A DNA stretch of 64,000 bases from positions 40,069,945 to 40,133,944 of the forward strand of contig CM034599.1 of the NCBI GenBank assembly GCA_020091685.1, written 5' to 3'. The notes beneath the pieces were generated by a model. The model saw nothing but the letters and a program-made list of their open reading frames with translations, did not search any database and was not told where the DNA came from. Source of the stretch: Lutjanus erythropterus (taxonomy: Eukaryota > Chordata > Actinopteri > Lutjaniformes > Lutjanidae). Made by a program: the position numbers and the translations under genes. Shown here piece by piece: positions 46,180-58,329 of the stretch (position 1 is the first letter of the stretch; every line of letters starts with the position of its first letter).

Positions 46180-46960
46180 GGAGGAGGAAAAGGTGTTATA
46201 CCGCATGTTTAGTCTCTCCGATGGGGCAAGGAGACCTATCAGCTTGTATTGCCTCAATGTTTGCTTGAGGATGTTCTCACCAGCTGCATGGTAATCATGG
46301 GCATCAGGGGTGGAGCGCACTTTACAATTAGTGCTCCCAATATTGGCCTAACATGTATAGAGATGTAGAGAAATGTTGTCAGCAGTGTGGAAGATGTGTC
46401 CTGGCTAAAGCTGTGCAGCCCAAAGTTAAACCTTTATGGGTAGCCTACAGGCTTCTCGTCCACATGAAATTCTGGCAATAGATTTCACTGTATTAGAGCC
46501 GGCCTCAAATGGTAGAGAAAATGTTCTAGTCCTAACAGATGTATTTTCTAAATACACCCAGGCAATTCCCACCAAAGATCAGTACAGTGGCTGATGTTCT
46601 GGTGAAGCACTGGTTTCATTTGTTTGGCCCCTGACCGCATCCATTCAGACCAGGGAAGGAACTTGAGAGTAACCTGATTCAACAGTTGTCCAAGGTGTAT
46701 AAGGTTCGAAGAGCCGCACGACTCATACCATCCTCAGGGTAATGGTCAGTGTGAGCGATTTAATCGTACACTGCATGATTTGTTGCGCACACTGCCCCAG
46801 TCCAGAAGAGATACTGGCCATGACACCTTCCTCAGTTAACTTATGCATATAATACTACAGTACATCAGTCCACTGGCATGACCCCTACTTTTTAATGTTT
46901 GGCCGAGAGCCCCGGTTGCCTGTAGATTTCTTTGCTAGGGGCTGATGTAGAGGTTGAGGA
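46180..46960 (+). pseudogene. Integrase relic of the gypsy element
   Basis: The zinc-binding half is seen as CCQQCGRCVLAK at 46,375-46,410. Core domain pieces are DFTV (about 46,482), HSDQGR (about 46,638) and [11 protein letters not shown] (about 46,756). Frames are broken several times. Confidence 0.75.
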
Positions 46961-46980
46961 AGGCCAGGGGAGAGAACTGG

Positions 46981-47234
46981 GTGACCACCTGTGGGTCACA
47001 ACTCAGTCTTTGAGAATAACTGCTCTAGTGAGTATGTGGGGAAACAGGATGTTGTGTGTAGGACAAATGGTCAAAATAAACTGTGTGTTCATGGTACTGA
47101 AGGAACGTGTCAGACAGTACAACGGAGGACTCATCATAGAGCTTGACACCTGATGGGAACCAGCGGGTTTGGGTCGGGTTGGGCCATATTTTTCACATAT
47201 TTCATGGGTTTACGCCAGGTTTGGGCTGTATCAC

Positions 47235-47274
<40 letters not shown>

Positions 47275-47938
47275 GTGGCAGGTGGTAGGTGCACCAGTCA
47301 GGACCCTACAAATATATGTACCTGTAGGAGGAACAGAGGTTCTGCTGTTTGTTTGTGCCGGTGGAATGAGGCAGGTGCACACCTCATTCCACACAGCAGA
47401 AGGCACGGGCTGCAGGAAGACAGGTAGGCGAATTTTGTTTGTTGTGTGTGAGTGTTGTTTGATGTTGTGTTTAGCGCACATTACATTTAATGTTTTTATT
47501 AGTTTCAGACCTGCTGGGTTGAAGACTGGTAGTTCAGAGGGAAATTGATCTCCGACGCACCAGGTATTTTAAAGTTTGGTCAGTTTTCATGTTTTAATTG
47601 TGTGTATTTTATTTTATTTTTTTTATAAAGTGTTTTTATAATTGTTGATACGTGTTTCTTGCAGAGCATCAGTGGCCTATACGCTGCTCTTGCCGGACTC
47701 ATTTGTTTGGTTTGTTTGTTTTTTGGGTTTTTTCCTTTATCTAGTCCGTCCTGGCAAGTGAGCCAGTATTGGGCAAAAAGATGGGTCTTGCCCGTGATGG
47801 ACTAGTTTCTTTCTTTCTTTATTCATGTTTGTTTGTTTTATTTCTTCGTCAGCTGCTTCCCCTCATCACACAACTCAGTTTACTCCCAGTTAGGCTGTTA
47901 GAGAGGCAGAAGGTGTGCAAGTGTGCAGTGAATATTCA
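46981..47938 (+). repeat. 3' LTR of the gypsy element
   Basis: Matches 41,555-42,537, with an (ATT)n run at 47,236-47,274. An extra 225 bases (47,939-48,163), including a polyadenylation signal AATAAA (48,089-48,094) and ending TGTAACA, follow only this copy and may be the true LTR end lost from the 5' copy. Confidence 0.8.
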
Positions 47939-48161
47939 TGTGTGTTAACTGTGTTAACTTTTTTTGAGCACAGACCTATGGATTGCAGTGTAGTGGTGTT
48001 GGAACTTATCCCCTGTTCTGTTAGCATAATTGGGAGTAGGCTGGGATTCGGGTATGGTGAGAAACTGATTTTGAAGCTGAACTTTTGTAATAAATATTCG
48101 CTATCACTTACCTTTGTGACTGTCCTTTTTTTAAAAAGAAATAGTACTTGAGCGGGTGTAA

Positions 48162-48163
<2 letters not shown>

Positions 48164-48216
<53 letters not shown>

Positions 48217-48217
48217 T
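48164..48217. repeat. (ATT)n microsatellite
   Basis: About 18 ATT units directly after TGTAACA. Confidence 0.9.
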
Positions 48218-48219
48218 AC

Positions 48220-49590
48220 TAGTAGTAGTCATATTTTTTTTCTTTTTTTTACACACACTTCATTCAGCACCTGTATATATTAATCTTTACAGTCTGAAAT
48301 CATTTGCAAGTTTGCAGATGTGACAGTGCAAACATTGCCGTAAAACATGCCAAACACTCACCCAACCCCCCTTTCAAATAATCCTTGACCCACACTCCTC
48401 TCTGAGAATTTGGAGACAGATCTTAAAAGTTTTTATGTGCATTTCATAACAACTGAAAATGGGTAATAAAGCCGTCTCCTTTTGGTTTCTTTAAATCGCT
48501 TTTCATCACCAGATAATTGCCAGTCTTATCACTATTTATGTTGAACATGAATTAATGACATTATGAGCATGGTGCTGAGAGATTTCATTATCTGGACACC
48601 AGATGTTGAAGTGTAGATTTATGTCAGAATCACATTCATTTTCAAGGCCGCAGCAGGCTGGTTGGTAATTAGCTGTCATGAAAGAGGCCTTTACAAAACC
48701 ACAGAAATCAGAACGAGCTAAACACTGAGAGGACAGAAACTCTAAATGTGTTTACGTACAAACCTCAGTGAATTCAGTCCTTGTCTATTCCGATCAAGAT
48801 TTACTCGTCATTCTATGTAAAAACCTCCAGTGTGGTCAGAGGCCATGTGTTGGTCCAGCTGCCCTGTCCTCTCATTATTATCATTATTATTTTTATTATC
48901 ATGTAGTCAGTGAGAACAGTACATTTGTGGGTGCACTGAGGACAAGATTTCTGTATATTCACAAAGCATATTCCTGTCACACAGCCCATATAGAATTCAT
49001 GTCGACATAAGCATAGTTCAGCAGCGGTGGTTTTGTCTCATCGTTTTTTTTTTCTTATGTAAAGGTTTAGTTTCCTTCTTCAACAAACAGCTCCAGCAGA
49101 CAAAACAACATCAAATGAGATGCTATCATAGTTTGAATTATGGGAGAGCTAGGAGGAGCTTAGCCCCCCTGAAAAGGACATGAGCTCCCCTGAAAACCTC
49201 CTTTGATAAAATTAGGTTGAACCTGAAAAAAATAAAATCAGTAAAAATATGCTGATGTCGTGTCTCTAGTTGGTCTTCACATTATGATTTATGAATATTT
49301 ATCTTCACTAATTAACACAATGCTGCTTGCTGTTTGTTGTGTGCCACAATATACTATGTATTATCTGATTTTGAAACAGTCGCCTTATGTTGTTATTTAG
49401 CCTCTATGAAATATTAATGACAGTATTAACGGTCTATAGTAGTAACAGTAGAATGTTTTTTGCAGTTTTGTAAGGGTGTGCATTTGAAAACAGGACTTCC
49501 CTGAAAGCCACTGTGTAATTTAAACTCTGGGTGCAATGCCATTTCTCAGCTATAGATTAAAAATTCACAGATACACTTTTAATTGGTTGA
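48220..49590. other. Non-genic sequence
   Basis: AT-rich, nothing recognised. Confidence 0.4.
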
Positions 49591-49599
49591 ATTCTGAGC

Positions 49600-49880
49600 A
49601 GTGTTTAATTGATAAATGATTAATCATTAACATCCTTACTGCAAACCTGTGCCGCTGCAGTATTTAGTTTTTCATCCACATGTCCTGGTTTTCATTGGCC
49701 TGTTTGTGATCAAATCACCTTATTGGCTACAAAAATAAAGATGAAAGATTTGGATATTAATTCAACTTGTTCTCAGTACTCAGTTATTATTTTGAAAGTA
49801 ACCAAGTTGATTACATGATGTAACAAATACTTAAGTAAAAGTACAGACTTGAAAATCTACTCTTACCCCCACCCCTGTTG
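49600..49880 (-). repeat. Dispersed repeat B, copy 3 (reverse)
   Basis: Reverse complement of 29,330-29,600. Shared pieces are AAGTAAAAGTACAGACTTGA, TTGTGATCAAATCACCT and GTCCTGGTTTTCATTGGCC. Confidence 0.6.
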
Positions 49881-50061
49881 TTCAGACTACAGTAAGTTAC
49901 ATTTCAGATTTTCTGTTCAGCAAGATATAGTGTGGCCTACACACTAGTACCAACTAGGAAGACTTTATTCCTTTTTGCAATGATAAATTAACACATGCTG
50001 TGCTAAACTTATTGTCTGCTTATCTCTTTAATGGTAAGAAACAACAGGGAGGATAGTCAAG

Positions 50062-51229
50062 TCAAGTCAAGTCAAGTTTATTTATAAAGCATATTAAAAA
50101 CAAAGTGCTGTACAGTGAAATAAGGAATATAATAAATACAAATGGTAAAAACAACAAGAGCAGCAGAAATGACATAAAAAGTTGAGAGCAGAGGAGCTCA
50201 GCCAAGTAAAGGGGTGCCAGACTGTGCAGAGCTCTAAACACAAATAGGAGAACCTTAAAATATATTCTGTACTTTACTGGAAGCCAGTGCAGGGATGCTA
50301 GAACCGGTGTAATACTGTCATGTTTCTTGGTACCAGTCAGCACTCTGGCGGTGGCATTCTGCACCAGTTGTAGGCGAGCCAGAGAAGACTGGTTGATTCC
50401 CAAATAGAGGGAGTTACAGTAGTCCAGTTGAGATGAAATTAAGGGATTTGTGACTATCGTGAGGTTAATGAAGGAGAGGAATGGCTTGATTTTGGCAATA
50501 TTTAGGAGCTGGAAAAAACAGCCCTTCACAACAGAGTTTATCTGTTTGTCAAATTTTAAGGTTGAATCAAAAATGAAACCAAGATTCCTGGCATGAGGAT
50601 GGAGGTTGGGAACCAGGGGCCCCAGGTGGTCAGCTATCCCCCTGGTGGAGTTTGGGGAACCAAGTAGGACCACTTCTGTCTTACTGTCATTTAACTGAAG
50701 GCTATTTTTATCCATCCATTGTTTGATGTCCTGGAGGCAGTCAAGGAGGGACCTAACTGTGCTGATATTGTTATTACCAGGTTCTAATGGAAGGTATAGC
50801 TGTGTATCATCTGCGTAGCAATGGTATGAGATATTGTATTTTTGAAATATGGAACCCAATGGGAGCAAGTAGAGGGCAAATAATAATATGGGGCCTAAGA
50901 CGGAACCTTGGGGGACACCACAGGTGATGAGAGCAGACGAGGAAAACTGTTTTCCAATCTTCACAGAAAAAGACCTGTCTGTCAAGTAGAAGGCAAACCA
51001 CTGGAGAGCACTACCTTGGATACTTGGATACTGTGTCGAAAGCAGAGCAGAGGTCAAGCAAAATAAGTAAGGCATATTTACCAGAATCAAGGGATATCAG
51101 TAAGTCATTTGAGACTTTGAGTAGAGCTGATTCAGTGCTATGACGTGCCCTGAAACCTGACTGGAATTTGTCCATAATGTTGTTATTTTCCAGAAAGGAT
51201 AAGAGCTGAAAATATACAGTTTTTTCCAT
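50062..51229 (-). pseudogene. LINE reverse transcriptase relic
   Basis: A frame of 342 codons (51,090-50,062) holds [10 protein letters not shown], the catalytic [17 protein letters not shown] and the C-terminal [10 protein letters not shown]...LHWLPV region. The upstream fingers region ([27 protein letters not shown]) lies in another frame at 51,229-51,011, so at least one frameshift splits it. These are the usual blocks of CR1/L2-type reverse transcriptases. Confidence 0.88.
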
Positions 51230-52089
51230 GACTTTTAATAAGAAAGGCAGCTTGGAAATGGGCTGGTAGTTATTTAAAACAGTTACATCAAGATTAGGCT
51301 TTTTAATAATAGGATGTACTACTGCATGTTTAAAATAGGAGGAACAGAACCATTGGCTAGACTACTGTTTAAAATGAGAGAAATCGTGGGACCAACAATG
51401 TCAAGCACTTCTTTCAACAGGTTTGTAGGAATAATGTCTAGGGGACAGGTGGTCGACTTGGTGTGCAAGACAATGTCTTTAATATGACCAAAACAAATGG
51501 GTACAAAGTTGTTCAGGATAGCAGAGCGCAGAGGGGGGGACAGAAGGGTCATAGGCAGGAGCTGAAATGGCAGAACGAATGTTATAAATTTTTCTAGTGA
51601 AAAGATTTAGAAATTTGTCACACGTAACTGTGGTTAGTGCAGGGGAGGCAGTAGCAGCAGGGTTAAGGACTGTATTAGTTGTATCAAAAAGTACTTTGGG
51701 AGAGTGGGAGTGTCTGGAAATTATGTCAGCAAAATATTTTTCCTTAGCTGCTTTAACAGATTTTTGATAATTGCAAAGAGAGCTTCTCATCATATCATAC
51801 GAGACTTGAAGCCTGTCTTTTTTCCATTTTCTTTCAGCTTTCCTGTATAGTTTCCTAAGAGAGCGGGTGACATTGTTGAGCCAGGGTGAGATTTGTATTT
51901 AGGTTTCCTGATATTGAGTGGGGCAACAGAGTCCAGTATTGCTACACAGGTGGAGTTAAACTGGGTAATTAACTCTTCTGTGTCCAGAGAGAGAGAGTGA
52001 ACCTCAGAGAGGCAGGACAGAAAAGACTCTGTAAAAGCATTAGAGAATTTGCTAGCTGTTGAAGGGTTTATTGAGCGGGAGTAGGAAGC

Positions 52090-52420
52090 TTATAATTGGG
52101 GTTTGGGGTTATCATGAAACAAAGAGGAAAATTTGATGCAGAAGTGGTCTGAGATCCCCATGTCCTCCACAGCCAAAGAGGGAATGGTCAGACTGAGTGT
52201 AAAAACTAAATCCAGTGTGTGGCCACAGTTATGGGTTGGGCCAGAAACAAGCTGCACAAAATTAAAAGAGTCATTGATACCAAGAAATTCAGTTGCTGCG
52301 ACATTTGATGAGAGGTCAACATGGAGATTAAAATCACCAGAAATTAAAATTGTGTCACAGTTTACAACAACTCCAGATATAAACTCTGTGGCATCTAGCC
52401 TAGGAGGCAAAGGAGGGAAG
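52090..52420 (-). pseudogene. LINE APE-type endonuclease, C-terminal half only
   Basis: Contains ILISGDFNLHVD, GPTHNCGHTLDLVF and DMGISDHFCI, the last three conserved blocks of apurinic-type endonucleases. The N-terminal catalytic blocks are absent. The frame instead continues upstream into ORF1-like residues (LENKYDILDPLDFPPLPP). Confidence 0.8.
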
Positions 52421-52858
52421 TCGAGTGGGTCGAGGATGTCATATTTATTCTCCAGTGGGACATTAAATTGAGGAGGGACACTCCTGCCATGAGCACCAAC
52501 CATGGACCAGGGCTCGTAGCTGGATGGGGTGGAGTTAACCAGGGCTTTAGGCTTCGCCCCAGACCGTGTCCAGGAGCTAGCAGTGACGAGAGGTGACAGC
52601 CACGGGACAGTGAGCGGAGACATCGGGCTCTGGAGGAGAGGGAGCTACTGCAGCCTCAGCAGCTAGACAGGGCGCAGTGGCCTCAGGCACCTGGGGACAG
52701 GTGGTGTCGATTTGTGCTGGACCGAAGATGATAGTATCCATGAGCTTCTCGGCTTCTTGGATCTTGTAGAGTGTGAATATTCGTCCTTCCAGTTCAACAA
52801 CCTTATTGGCCCAGCGGGTGCAGCTGACGCAGCCAGAAGTGGAGGTGAATGGAGCCAT
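52420..52858 (-). pseudogene. LINE ORF1 relic
   Basis: A Pro/Ala-rich segment beginning MAPFTSTSGCVSCTRWANKV, with a heptad-like ELEGRIFTLYKIQEAEKLMD stretch, then in another frame NKYDILDPLDFPPL. This composition fits the first ORF of fish L2-type LINEs. Confidence 0.6.
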
Positions 52859-53859
52859 AATTATAGATGGAAGTCAGACTACAAATTTAGCAAGCAGTGG
52901 TATGTGGAAGCCACAGGCAGGACGTAGGCACTCACATGCAGGGGCTCCGAACAGGAGCCCACAGTGATGACAGGGTTTATGCAGTGGAAGAGGGGATCCA
53001 CGTAGAGGATATCAAACATCAGACAGCAGAACTTACCGACACAGGTCCAACAAGTGGACCCACTGCGGTGATTCGGCTTCAAGTTGCAGATTGTGGCCAG
53101 TCTTGATCCAGAGGTTGCTGTCACCGTTGGGGTTGGATTAGCTCCTAAGCTAAAAACAAATCAGTTGTGCTAACCTTGGCAGGCTATCCAAGCCTGGAAA
53201 GTAAAATGGTAGGCCTGAAACAACTCAGTCAAGAGTCCGATTAGTAAAGGCTCATACCCTCTTAAAGTGCTTGAGTAAAACAACAGGGATCTGCAACGTA
53301 TGACTTAAAATGTAGCGTAAAACTGAGAGAAAAGATCATAGAGAGAAGACGGAGCTCCAGTCCGACATCACATCAACGCCCACCAACGCAACTCAAACCA
53401 AAACTACCTACATGGATAAATGACACTACAGACCAGTGAAAGATGTGTATTTTGATTCTCCCTTTGAACAATATAATACCTTGAAACATGAATCAACTCA
53501 AGTGTTTCATTCTTGGTATTTCAGGCACTCATGCAGAAAATAAAACATCCACTATAAATGCAAGACCCATAATGTGATTTAATGATGTAGATAATGTATC
53601 TTAATCAGGCTGTGCAGTATAAGTACTTTGCAACAATTTCTTTGCATGATCTGATGTTTTGACACTCTTTCTCCTCCATACCATACTGTTCTACCACAAT
53701 GCTTAGCTTAGCTTAGTATCTTTGGTCGCATGATTCTGTCACAAAAACACATGTCCCCATCACCAGTTCTTGTTGTTTCACATTTGCTCCTCTGCATTTT
53801 TCTTACCCAAATTAAACTGATGATGTTTTTTGGGCTATTTGTGCAGTCCTCTTTTTTAA

Positions 53860-54510
53860 AGAGCAAAATTAAAGGAGAAATCTGTAATATATTTACTGTA
53901 ATAAATCATAAAATGACCATGATGTGTCATCAGAGATCAAGGAAACATGTTTAATTGAAATACTCTCTTCACTCGACACCCATGGTGTCACCATTTAAAA
54001 TTTACATTCTGGGATGGAATTACTGATTTGTATGTCTGTTCAAATTAAATTTGAATTTTCTCTGAATGTGTAAGTGTCTCACAAGAAATCATTAGTAATC
54101 TTGTAGAAGGAGTAGACGTTTATAATTGTTAAAATGAGCAAAATGATAATGGAGTTTGGCAGGCAGTAAAACAGGCACTTAATCCAGAGTGTGTTATTTC
54201 AGAGCAGTGGGCTTTTGTTTTCAGGATAACAGGCTTAACTTTACATTGACAGACAAATGACATTTATAAACAGCTGATCAGCTTACAGTGGAGGACTCGT
54301 CGATGCTCCTTATTGTCAATTTTTGAGGTTGCATGCATTCTCCATTCCTGCAGATGTCCTGCAGCCTGCCTGTCCCTGCCGTGTCTGGGGAAGAAGGGGT
54401 CGAGAGAAACACCTCGCTTCAAACATAGATTGTATATGAAACAGGATCACAACCTATTTAACATACAGTCTATGGCTTCAACTCACTATTTGGACTGCTG
54501 TGCTTATTTG
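53860..54510. repeat. Long dispersed repeat E, copy 2
   Basis: Same orientation and block order as 24,930-25,690. Confidence 0.7.
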
Positions 54511-54559
54511 GCATGTGCAATAGCTGCATGTTGCTCTTTAAGAGCTCTTATGAGCTGGA

Positions 54560-57195
54560 TCACTGTGGTGTCATATCAACTAGTGATAATGTCAAAGTGG
54601 ATTTATTTATTTGTATGGCTGTGACATGGATTGGTCATTAAATTCGAGTGTGAGGAGACATAAAAACACCCAGGCAGAGAGCACTTTCAGGATTGCAGAG
54701 GAAATGGCAGCAGAGGCATCAGAGAAATGTGAGGGAACAAGGTTATCCCCCTCTGGAAGTGTGTCAGTTGGCGAGGGGTGAGGAATGGCGTGGCTGTTCT
54801 CCAGTTATCGCCGTCGAGGTCGCCTCGCGTCAGGGTCAAGGGGAACAAGATGAGAGGGAGAGGGGAGGGAGGAGGGGCAGGAGAGGTGGGGGAGTGCGGA
54901 AGGAGGAGGACCACACCTGGTGAAGGCACGCTTCAGGAGGGTGGTGGAGCACACGCTCTGCTAACCAGAGCCAGGAGAAGCCAAAGTGTTAGAGTTTAGG
55001 CAGAGCTGCACAGCCAGTTCCAGCCTTGACATGTGTCCTAACTGACGTAAATACAGTAGGCCAAAAACAAACTAATGTGTGCACGTATTGGGGGGTGGGG
55101 GTGGGGGGTGGAACCCTGAACCCTGCTTCATCTGCAGAGTACAACGTTCCACATGAATATTTTAATCTTTGATCTGATTTGTTTGATGAAACTTATAATT
55201 GTAGTGAGTGGATGAAGATGAAAAGGGTATTTGATATCTGAATACTTTCATCTTCATCTCTTTAAAAAATCTAATTAGAAAGGTCATCCCATCATTCACA
55301 GCACCAACGTGTCACATTATCCTGCTCACTGATTATTTCAGCAAATCGTTCTCTCTCTCCACTTCAGGTACATGAGCAAACATCTGGGGCTAAAGACAGT
55401 TGATTATTTCAATGTATAACTGGGAGGAACTTTCACTATTACTGGTTTCATGATGAACCTAGAATTACAGACAATTAATATTAAAGTTTCAAATTTTAAG
55501 TATCACCAAAGCCATGTTTGCACAAGGTAAATATTGTCTAGAATCAACCAACGTTAAGAACAGTCTCCCAGATGCAGGAGCAGCAGCAAAGTGGGTCTGT
55601 GTTGTGCAATTCATCCTCATACCTGAACACCAGAATAAGTTGATTTTCAATTAATCCTCAAACGGCATTTATCACCTGAGGAGAGAACCAGCATTCTGAT
55701 CAGATGTGCTACCTGGGTAGTTCTCTGGGTAGAGGGTTAGGACCACTCTGCTACTGATATGTGCTACAATAGCATTTTTTGATAAGGCAACAGAAATCAA
55801 CAGAACGCTGACAGCAACAGCCTTATTGGACCTTAACTACATTACATAGGTCACATGATGTACCTCACGTGACATTACACATGTGATGGTAAAAGTCTAG
55901 GCAAAAAAACAAATGACTGACCCTGGTGTTCTGTTCTGGAGCCACATAGAGGTGCTCTGATTTTTCTCTATTTTTTTCTTTTCTTTTTTCTCTTCCTCTC
56001 TGCTCTTTGTCTCTCACACACACCCCACACCCCCACTTACCTACTCACACACATACACACCACATGCACACACACTTGTACACCATTGAACCAATTCTGC
56101 TGTTATTCTATGACAAAACTGTTGTACTGACCTGTACTTTCTGTTCTTGTCTTCTTCATGCTGCTCCATTTGACTGTTTTGTTCTTTGTTTTGTCTCCTA
56201 ACTTGTATTGTTCTGTCCCTGCAATGAAAAAAGGAAAAGATTATCATTTGGGTTAAAATAACTGCGTTGCGAATGCCATGTGACGGGAGTGACGTCACTC
56301 CGATGGATGTCACATCCATAATGATATTATAACTTTGAAGTAAGCATTTCAAACTTTGTAGTAACAACTCTGTGTTTACTTTTGGACAGTTTTAGGGGGG
56401 CAAAGTAAAATCGCAAATGTGAGTATAATTTGTAAAAATGTACAAAAAAAATATTCCAGTATTTTAGAGAAATACTGTGATAAAATGATAATAAGGCTGT
56501 TGGTTTTGAATGTCTAAGGTGGTTCCTCGTGTTGCTGCTGTGTGACATTTTCTAGTCACAAGTAGTGTATCTTTCTGTGTTTTTTATCTACAGGTGAACA
56601 GTTTCACCGTGGTATGTTTCTACAGTCATGTGACATGAGCCAGTGAAATATGTCAAACTTCTTAAAAGTACTGATTGGAAGTGATCCAAATACAGATTAT
56701 TTACAGCTTCAGTCCAACCAGCACAGTCCTTCAAACATCACATGTCATCTTACCCAGAGTTCAACAGAAAGATGTCTTTCTAAGCTGATATGAGTATTTT
56801 CATCACACAGAACAAAATATTCTCTCAACAACTGAAATGGCTGAATCAGCTCTTTTGAACCACTCACAGATTTAATGTCATAAGTGCTCCGTTACTGAGA
56901 CACAAGTGACACTGAACGTTTCTTTAACTGAAACAAGGTCATTGAATTGAAATAACAAGCAACAGTACTGACACAGTGTGTCTCACTTTGTTCCCAGTGC
57001 AGAGAAAATGACTGCATGATATAGTGGAAGCATCATTTAAAAACAACATGTGGACATGTTCTGCTTCTAGATAGAATACAGTCTGACAACAGTGATTTTT
57101 GTCATTTTTCATCATTTTCTGTACTGTATCACTGTCATGTATGAACAATTCACATATTCTTTACAGTCATTTGGTCTGTTCAGTCGTCCGATGTG
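54560..57195. other. Non-genic sequence with purine-rich tract
   Basis: A purine-rich, G-rich stretch lies at 54,840-54,920 and a run of three G5-G6 blocks at 55,089-55,112. A CA/pyrimidine-rich stretch is at 55,960-56,075. No exon recognised. Confidence 0.4.
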
Positions 57196-57199
57196 AATC

Positions 57200-57515
57200 A
57201 ACGGGGTGGAAGTAACTAATTACAAATACTCAAATTACTGTAATTAGGCAGTTTTTTTTAATACTTCTTAGTCTTAGTCTGTACTTTTACTCATACTTAA
57301 GTATGCACTACAAGATGTAATCTACTTAGTGACTTTTAAAATCATAGTTGAGTACTGAGTACAATTTGAATTAATATCATACATTTTAGTAGCCAATCAG
57401 GTGATCTGATCACAAACGGACCAAGTATATTTCACCACCGGTATTTTTACTTGTAACTGAGTAATATTTTAGCGATGTAACAGTACTTGTACTTGAGTAC
57501 AGATTACACCACAGT
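57200..57515. repeat. Dispersed repeat B, copy 4
   Basis: GGAAGTAACTAATTACAAAT at 57,208, followed by the same order of blocks as 23,656-23,880, ending ACTTGTACTTGAGTACAGAT. Confidence 0.65.
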
Positions 57516-57919
57516 GAATCAGTTCATAAGACTGGTGAGACTGGAGTGATGGTGTGTTTCCAAAGTCCTGGCGTCTAGTGGCTCTGCAGGTAGCAGCAGA
57601 CGTACTGAATTGTGACTTGTGAACTCGGAGCTTTCAGAAAATTTCCATTTATGAGCAGGGTTGGATTAAACATAATCTGGATACAAAAAAAAAGTTAAGT
57701 TAAAACTACTGGAAATTAGCATCCTAATAAATCTGAAGCAATCATGTTTTCATTTCATGGAAATGATCAATGTCATTGCACGCTATTCTTTAAAACCTTT
57801 TTATGATTGTAAAATAAAGATTGATGTGCACAGTGCACCCACAGCTGCCAACTCATGTTCATGGTCTCTAGTGAAAAAATGCTTCACTAGGTGGGAATTC
57901 TGCAGTTTTGTTGTCTTTA

Positions 57920-57942
57920 AATCAATCAATCAATCAATCAAT
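57920..57942. repeat. (AATC)n microsatellite
   Basis: Five to six ATCA units. Confidence 0.8.
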
Positions 57943-58024
57943 TGCACACCACAAAGGAAAGAACAGCTGGACAAACTCATAAACCTAACAATGAACATAA
58001 AAAACTTCTGTTCTGTTTTGATTA

Positions 58025-58320
58025 TTGATTATTCGTTTTGAGTCATTTTTTAATTGAATAAAAAGCAAAAAAATAAATGAATAAAACAATTTCAGCTTCT
58101 TAAATGTGAATATTTTCTAGTTTCTTTACTCCTCTCTGACAGTAAACTGAATATTTTTGGGTTGTGGACAAAATAAGACATTTGAGGACGTCATCTTGGA
58201 CTGGGATCAACATCTTTCACCATTTTCTGACATTTTATGGACCAAAGAACTAATCGATTAGTTGAGAAAATAATCAACAGATTACTCAATGAGGACAATA
58301 ATCATTAGTTGCAACCCTAA
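58025..58320. repeat. Dispersed repeat, same family as 3,340-3,640
   Basis: Ends ATTAGTTGCAACCCTAA. The body matches the 3,340-3,640 copy closely, including TTTCTTTACTCCTCTCTGAC. Confidence 0.65.
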
Positions 58321-58329
58321 AAACATCAT

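Larger units (their letters stand above)
41555..47938 (+). mobile_element. Degenerate Ty3/gypsy LTR retrotransposon (two LTRs, broken gag-pol)
   Basis: About 6.4 kb. Direct repeats of about 960-980 bp flank an internal region that, read left to right, shows a gag zinc knuckle, an aspartic protease DTG motif, reverse transcriptase with YLDD, RNase H and integrase. Reverse transcriptase before integrase is the Ty3/gypsy order. A purine-rich stretch (GGCCAGGGGAGAGAACTGGG) stands directly before the 3' LTR, as expected for a polypurine tract. No clear primer binding site follows the 5' LTR. The frames are broken by many small indels and stops, and a LINE fragment is inserted between protease and reverse transcriptase. 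It is inactive as sequenced. Confidence 0.85.
50055..53400 (-). mobile_element. L2-like (CR1-group) LINE, internally deleted and frameshifted
   Basis: Minus strand, 3' end at left with tail repeats (AGTCA units on +, 50,055-50,076). From 5' to 3' it has ORF1-like sequence (52,858-52,420), the end of an APE endonuclease (GDFNLH at 52,338-52,321, then HTLDLV and SDH), and a reverse transcriptase with active-site YADD (50,818-50,807). The first part of the endonuclease is missing and the frame shifts several times between 51,000 and 52,090. The 5' limit near 53,400 is approximate. Confidence 0.8.
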
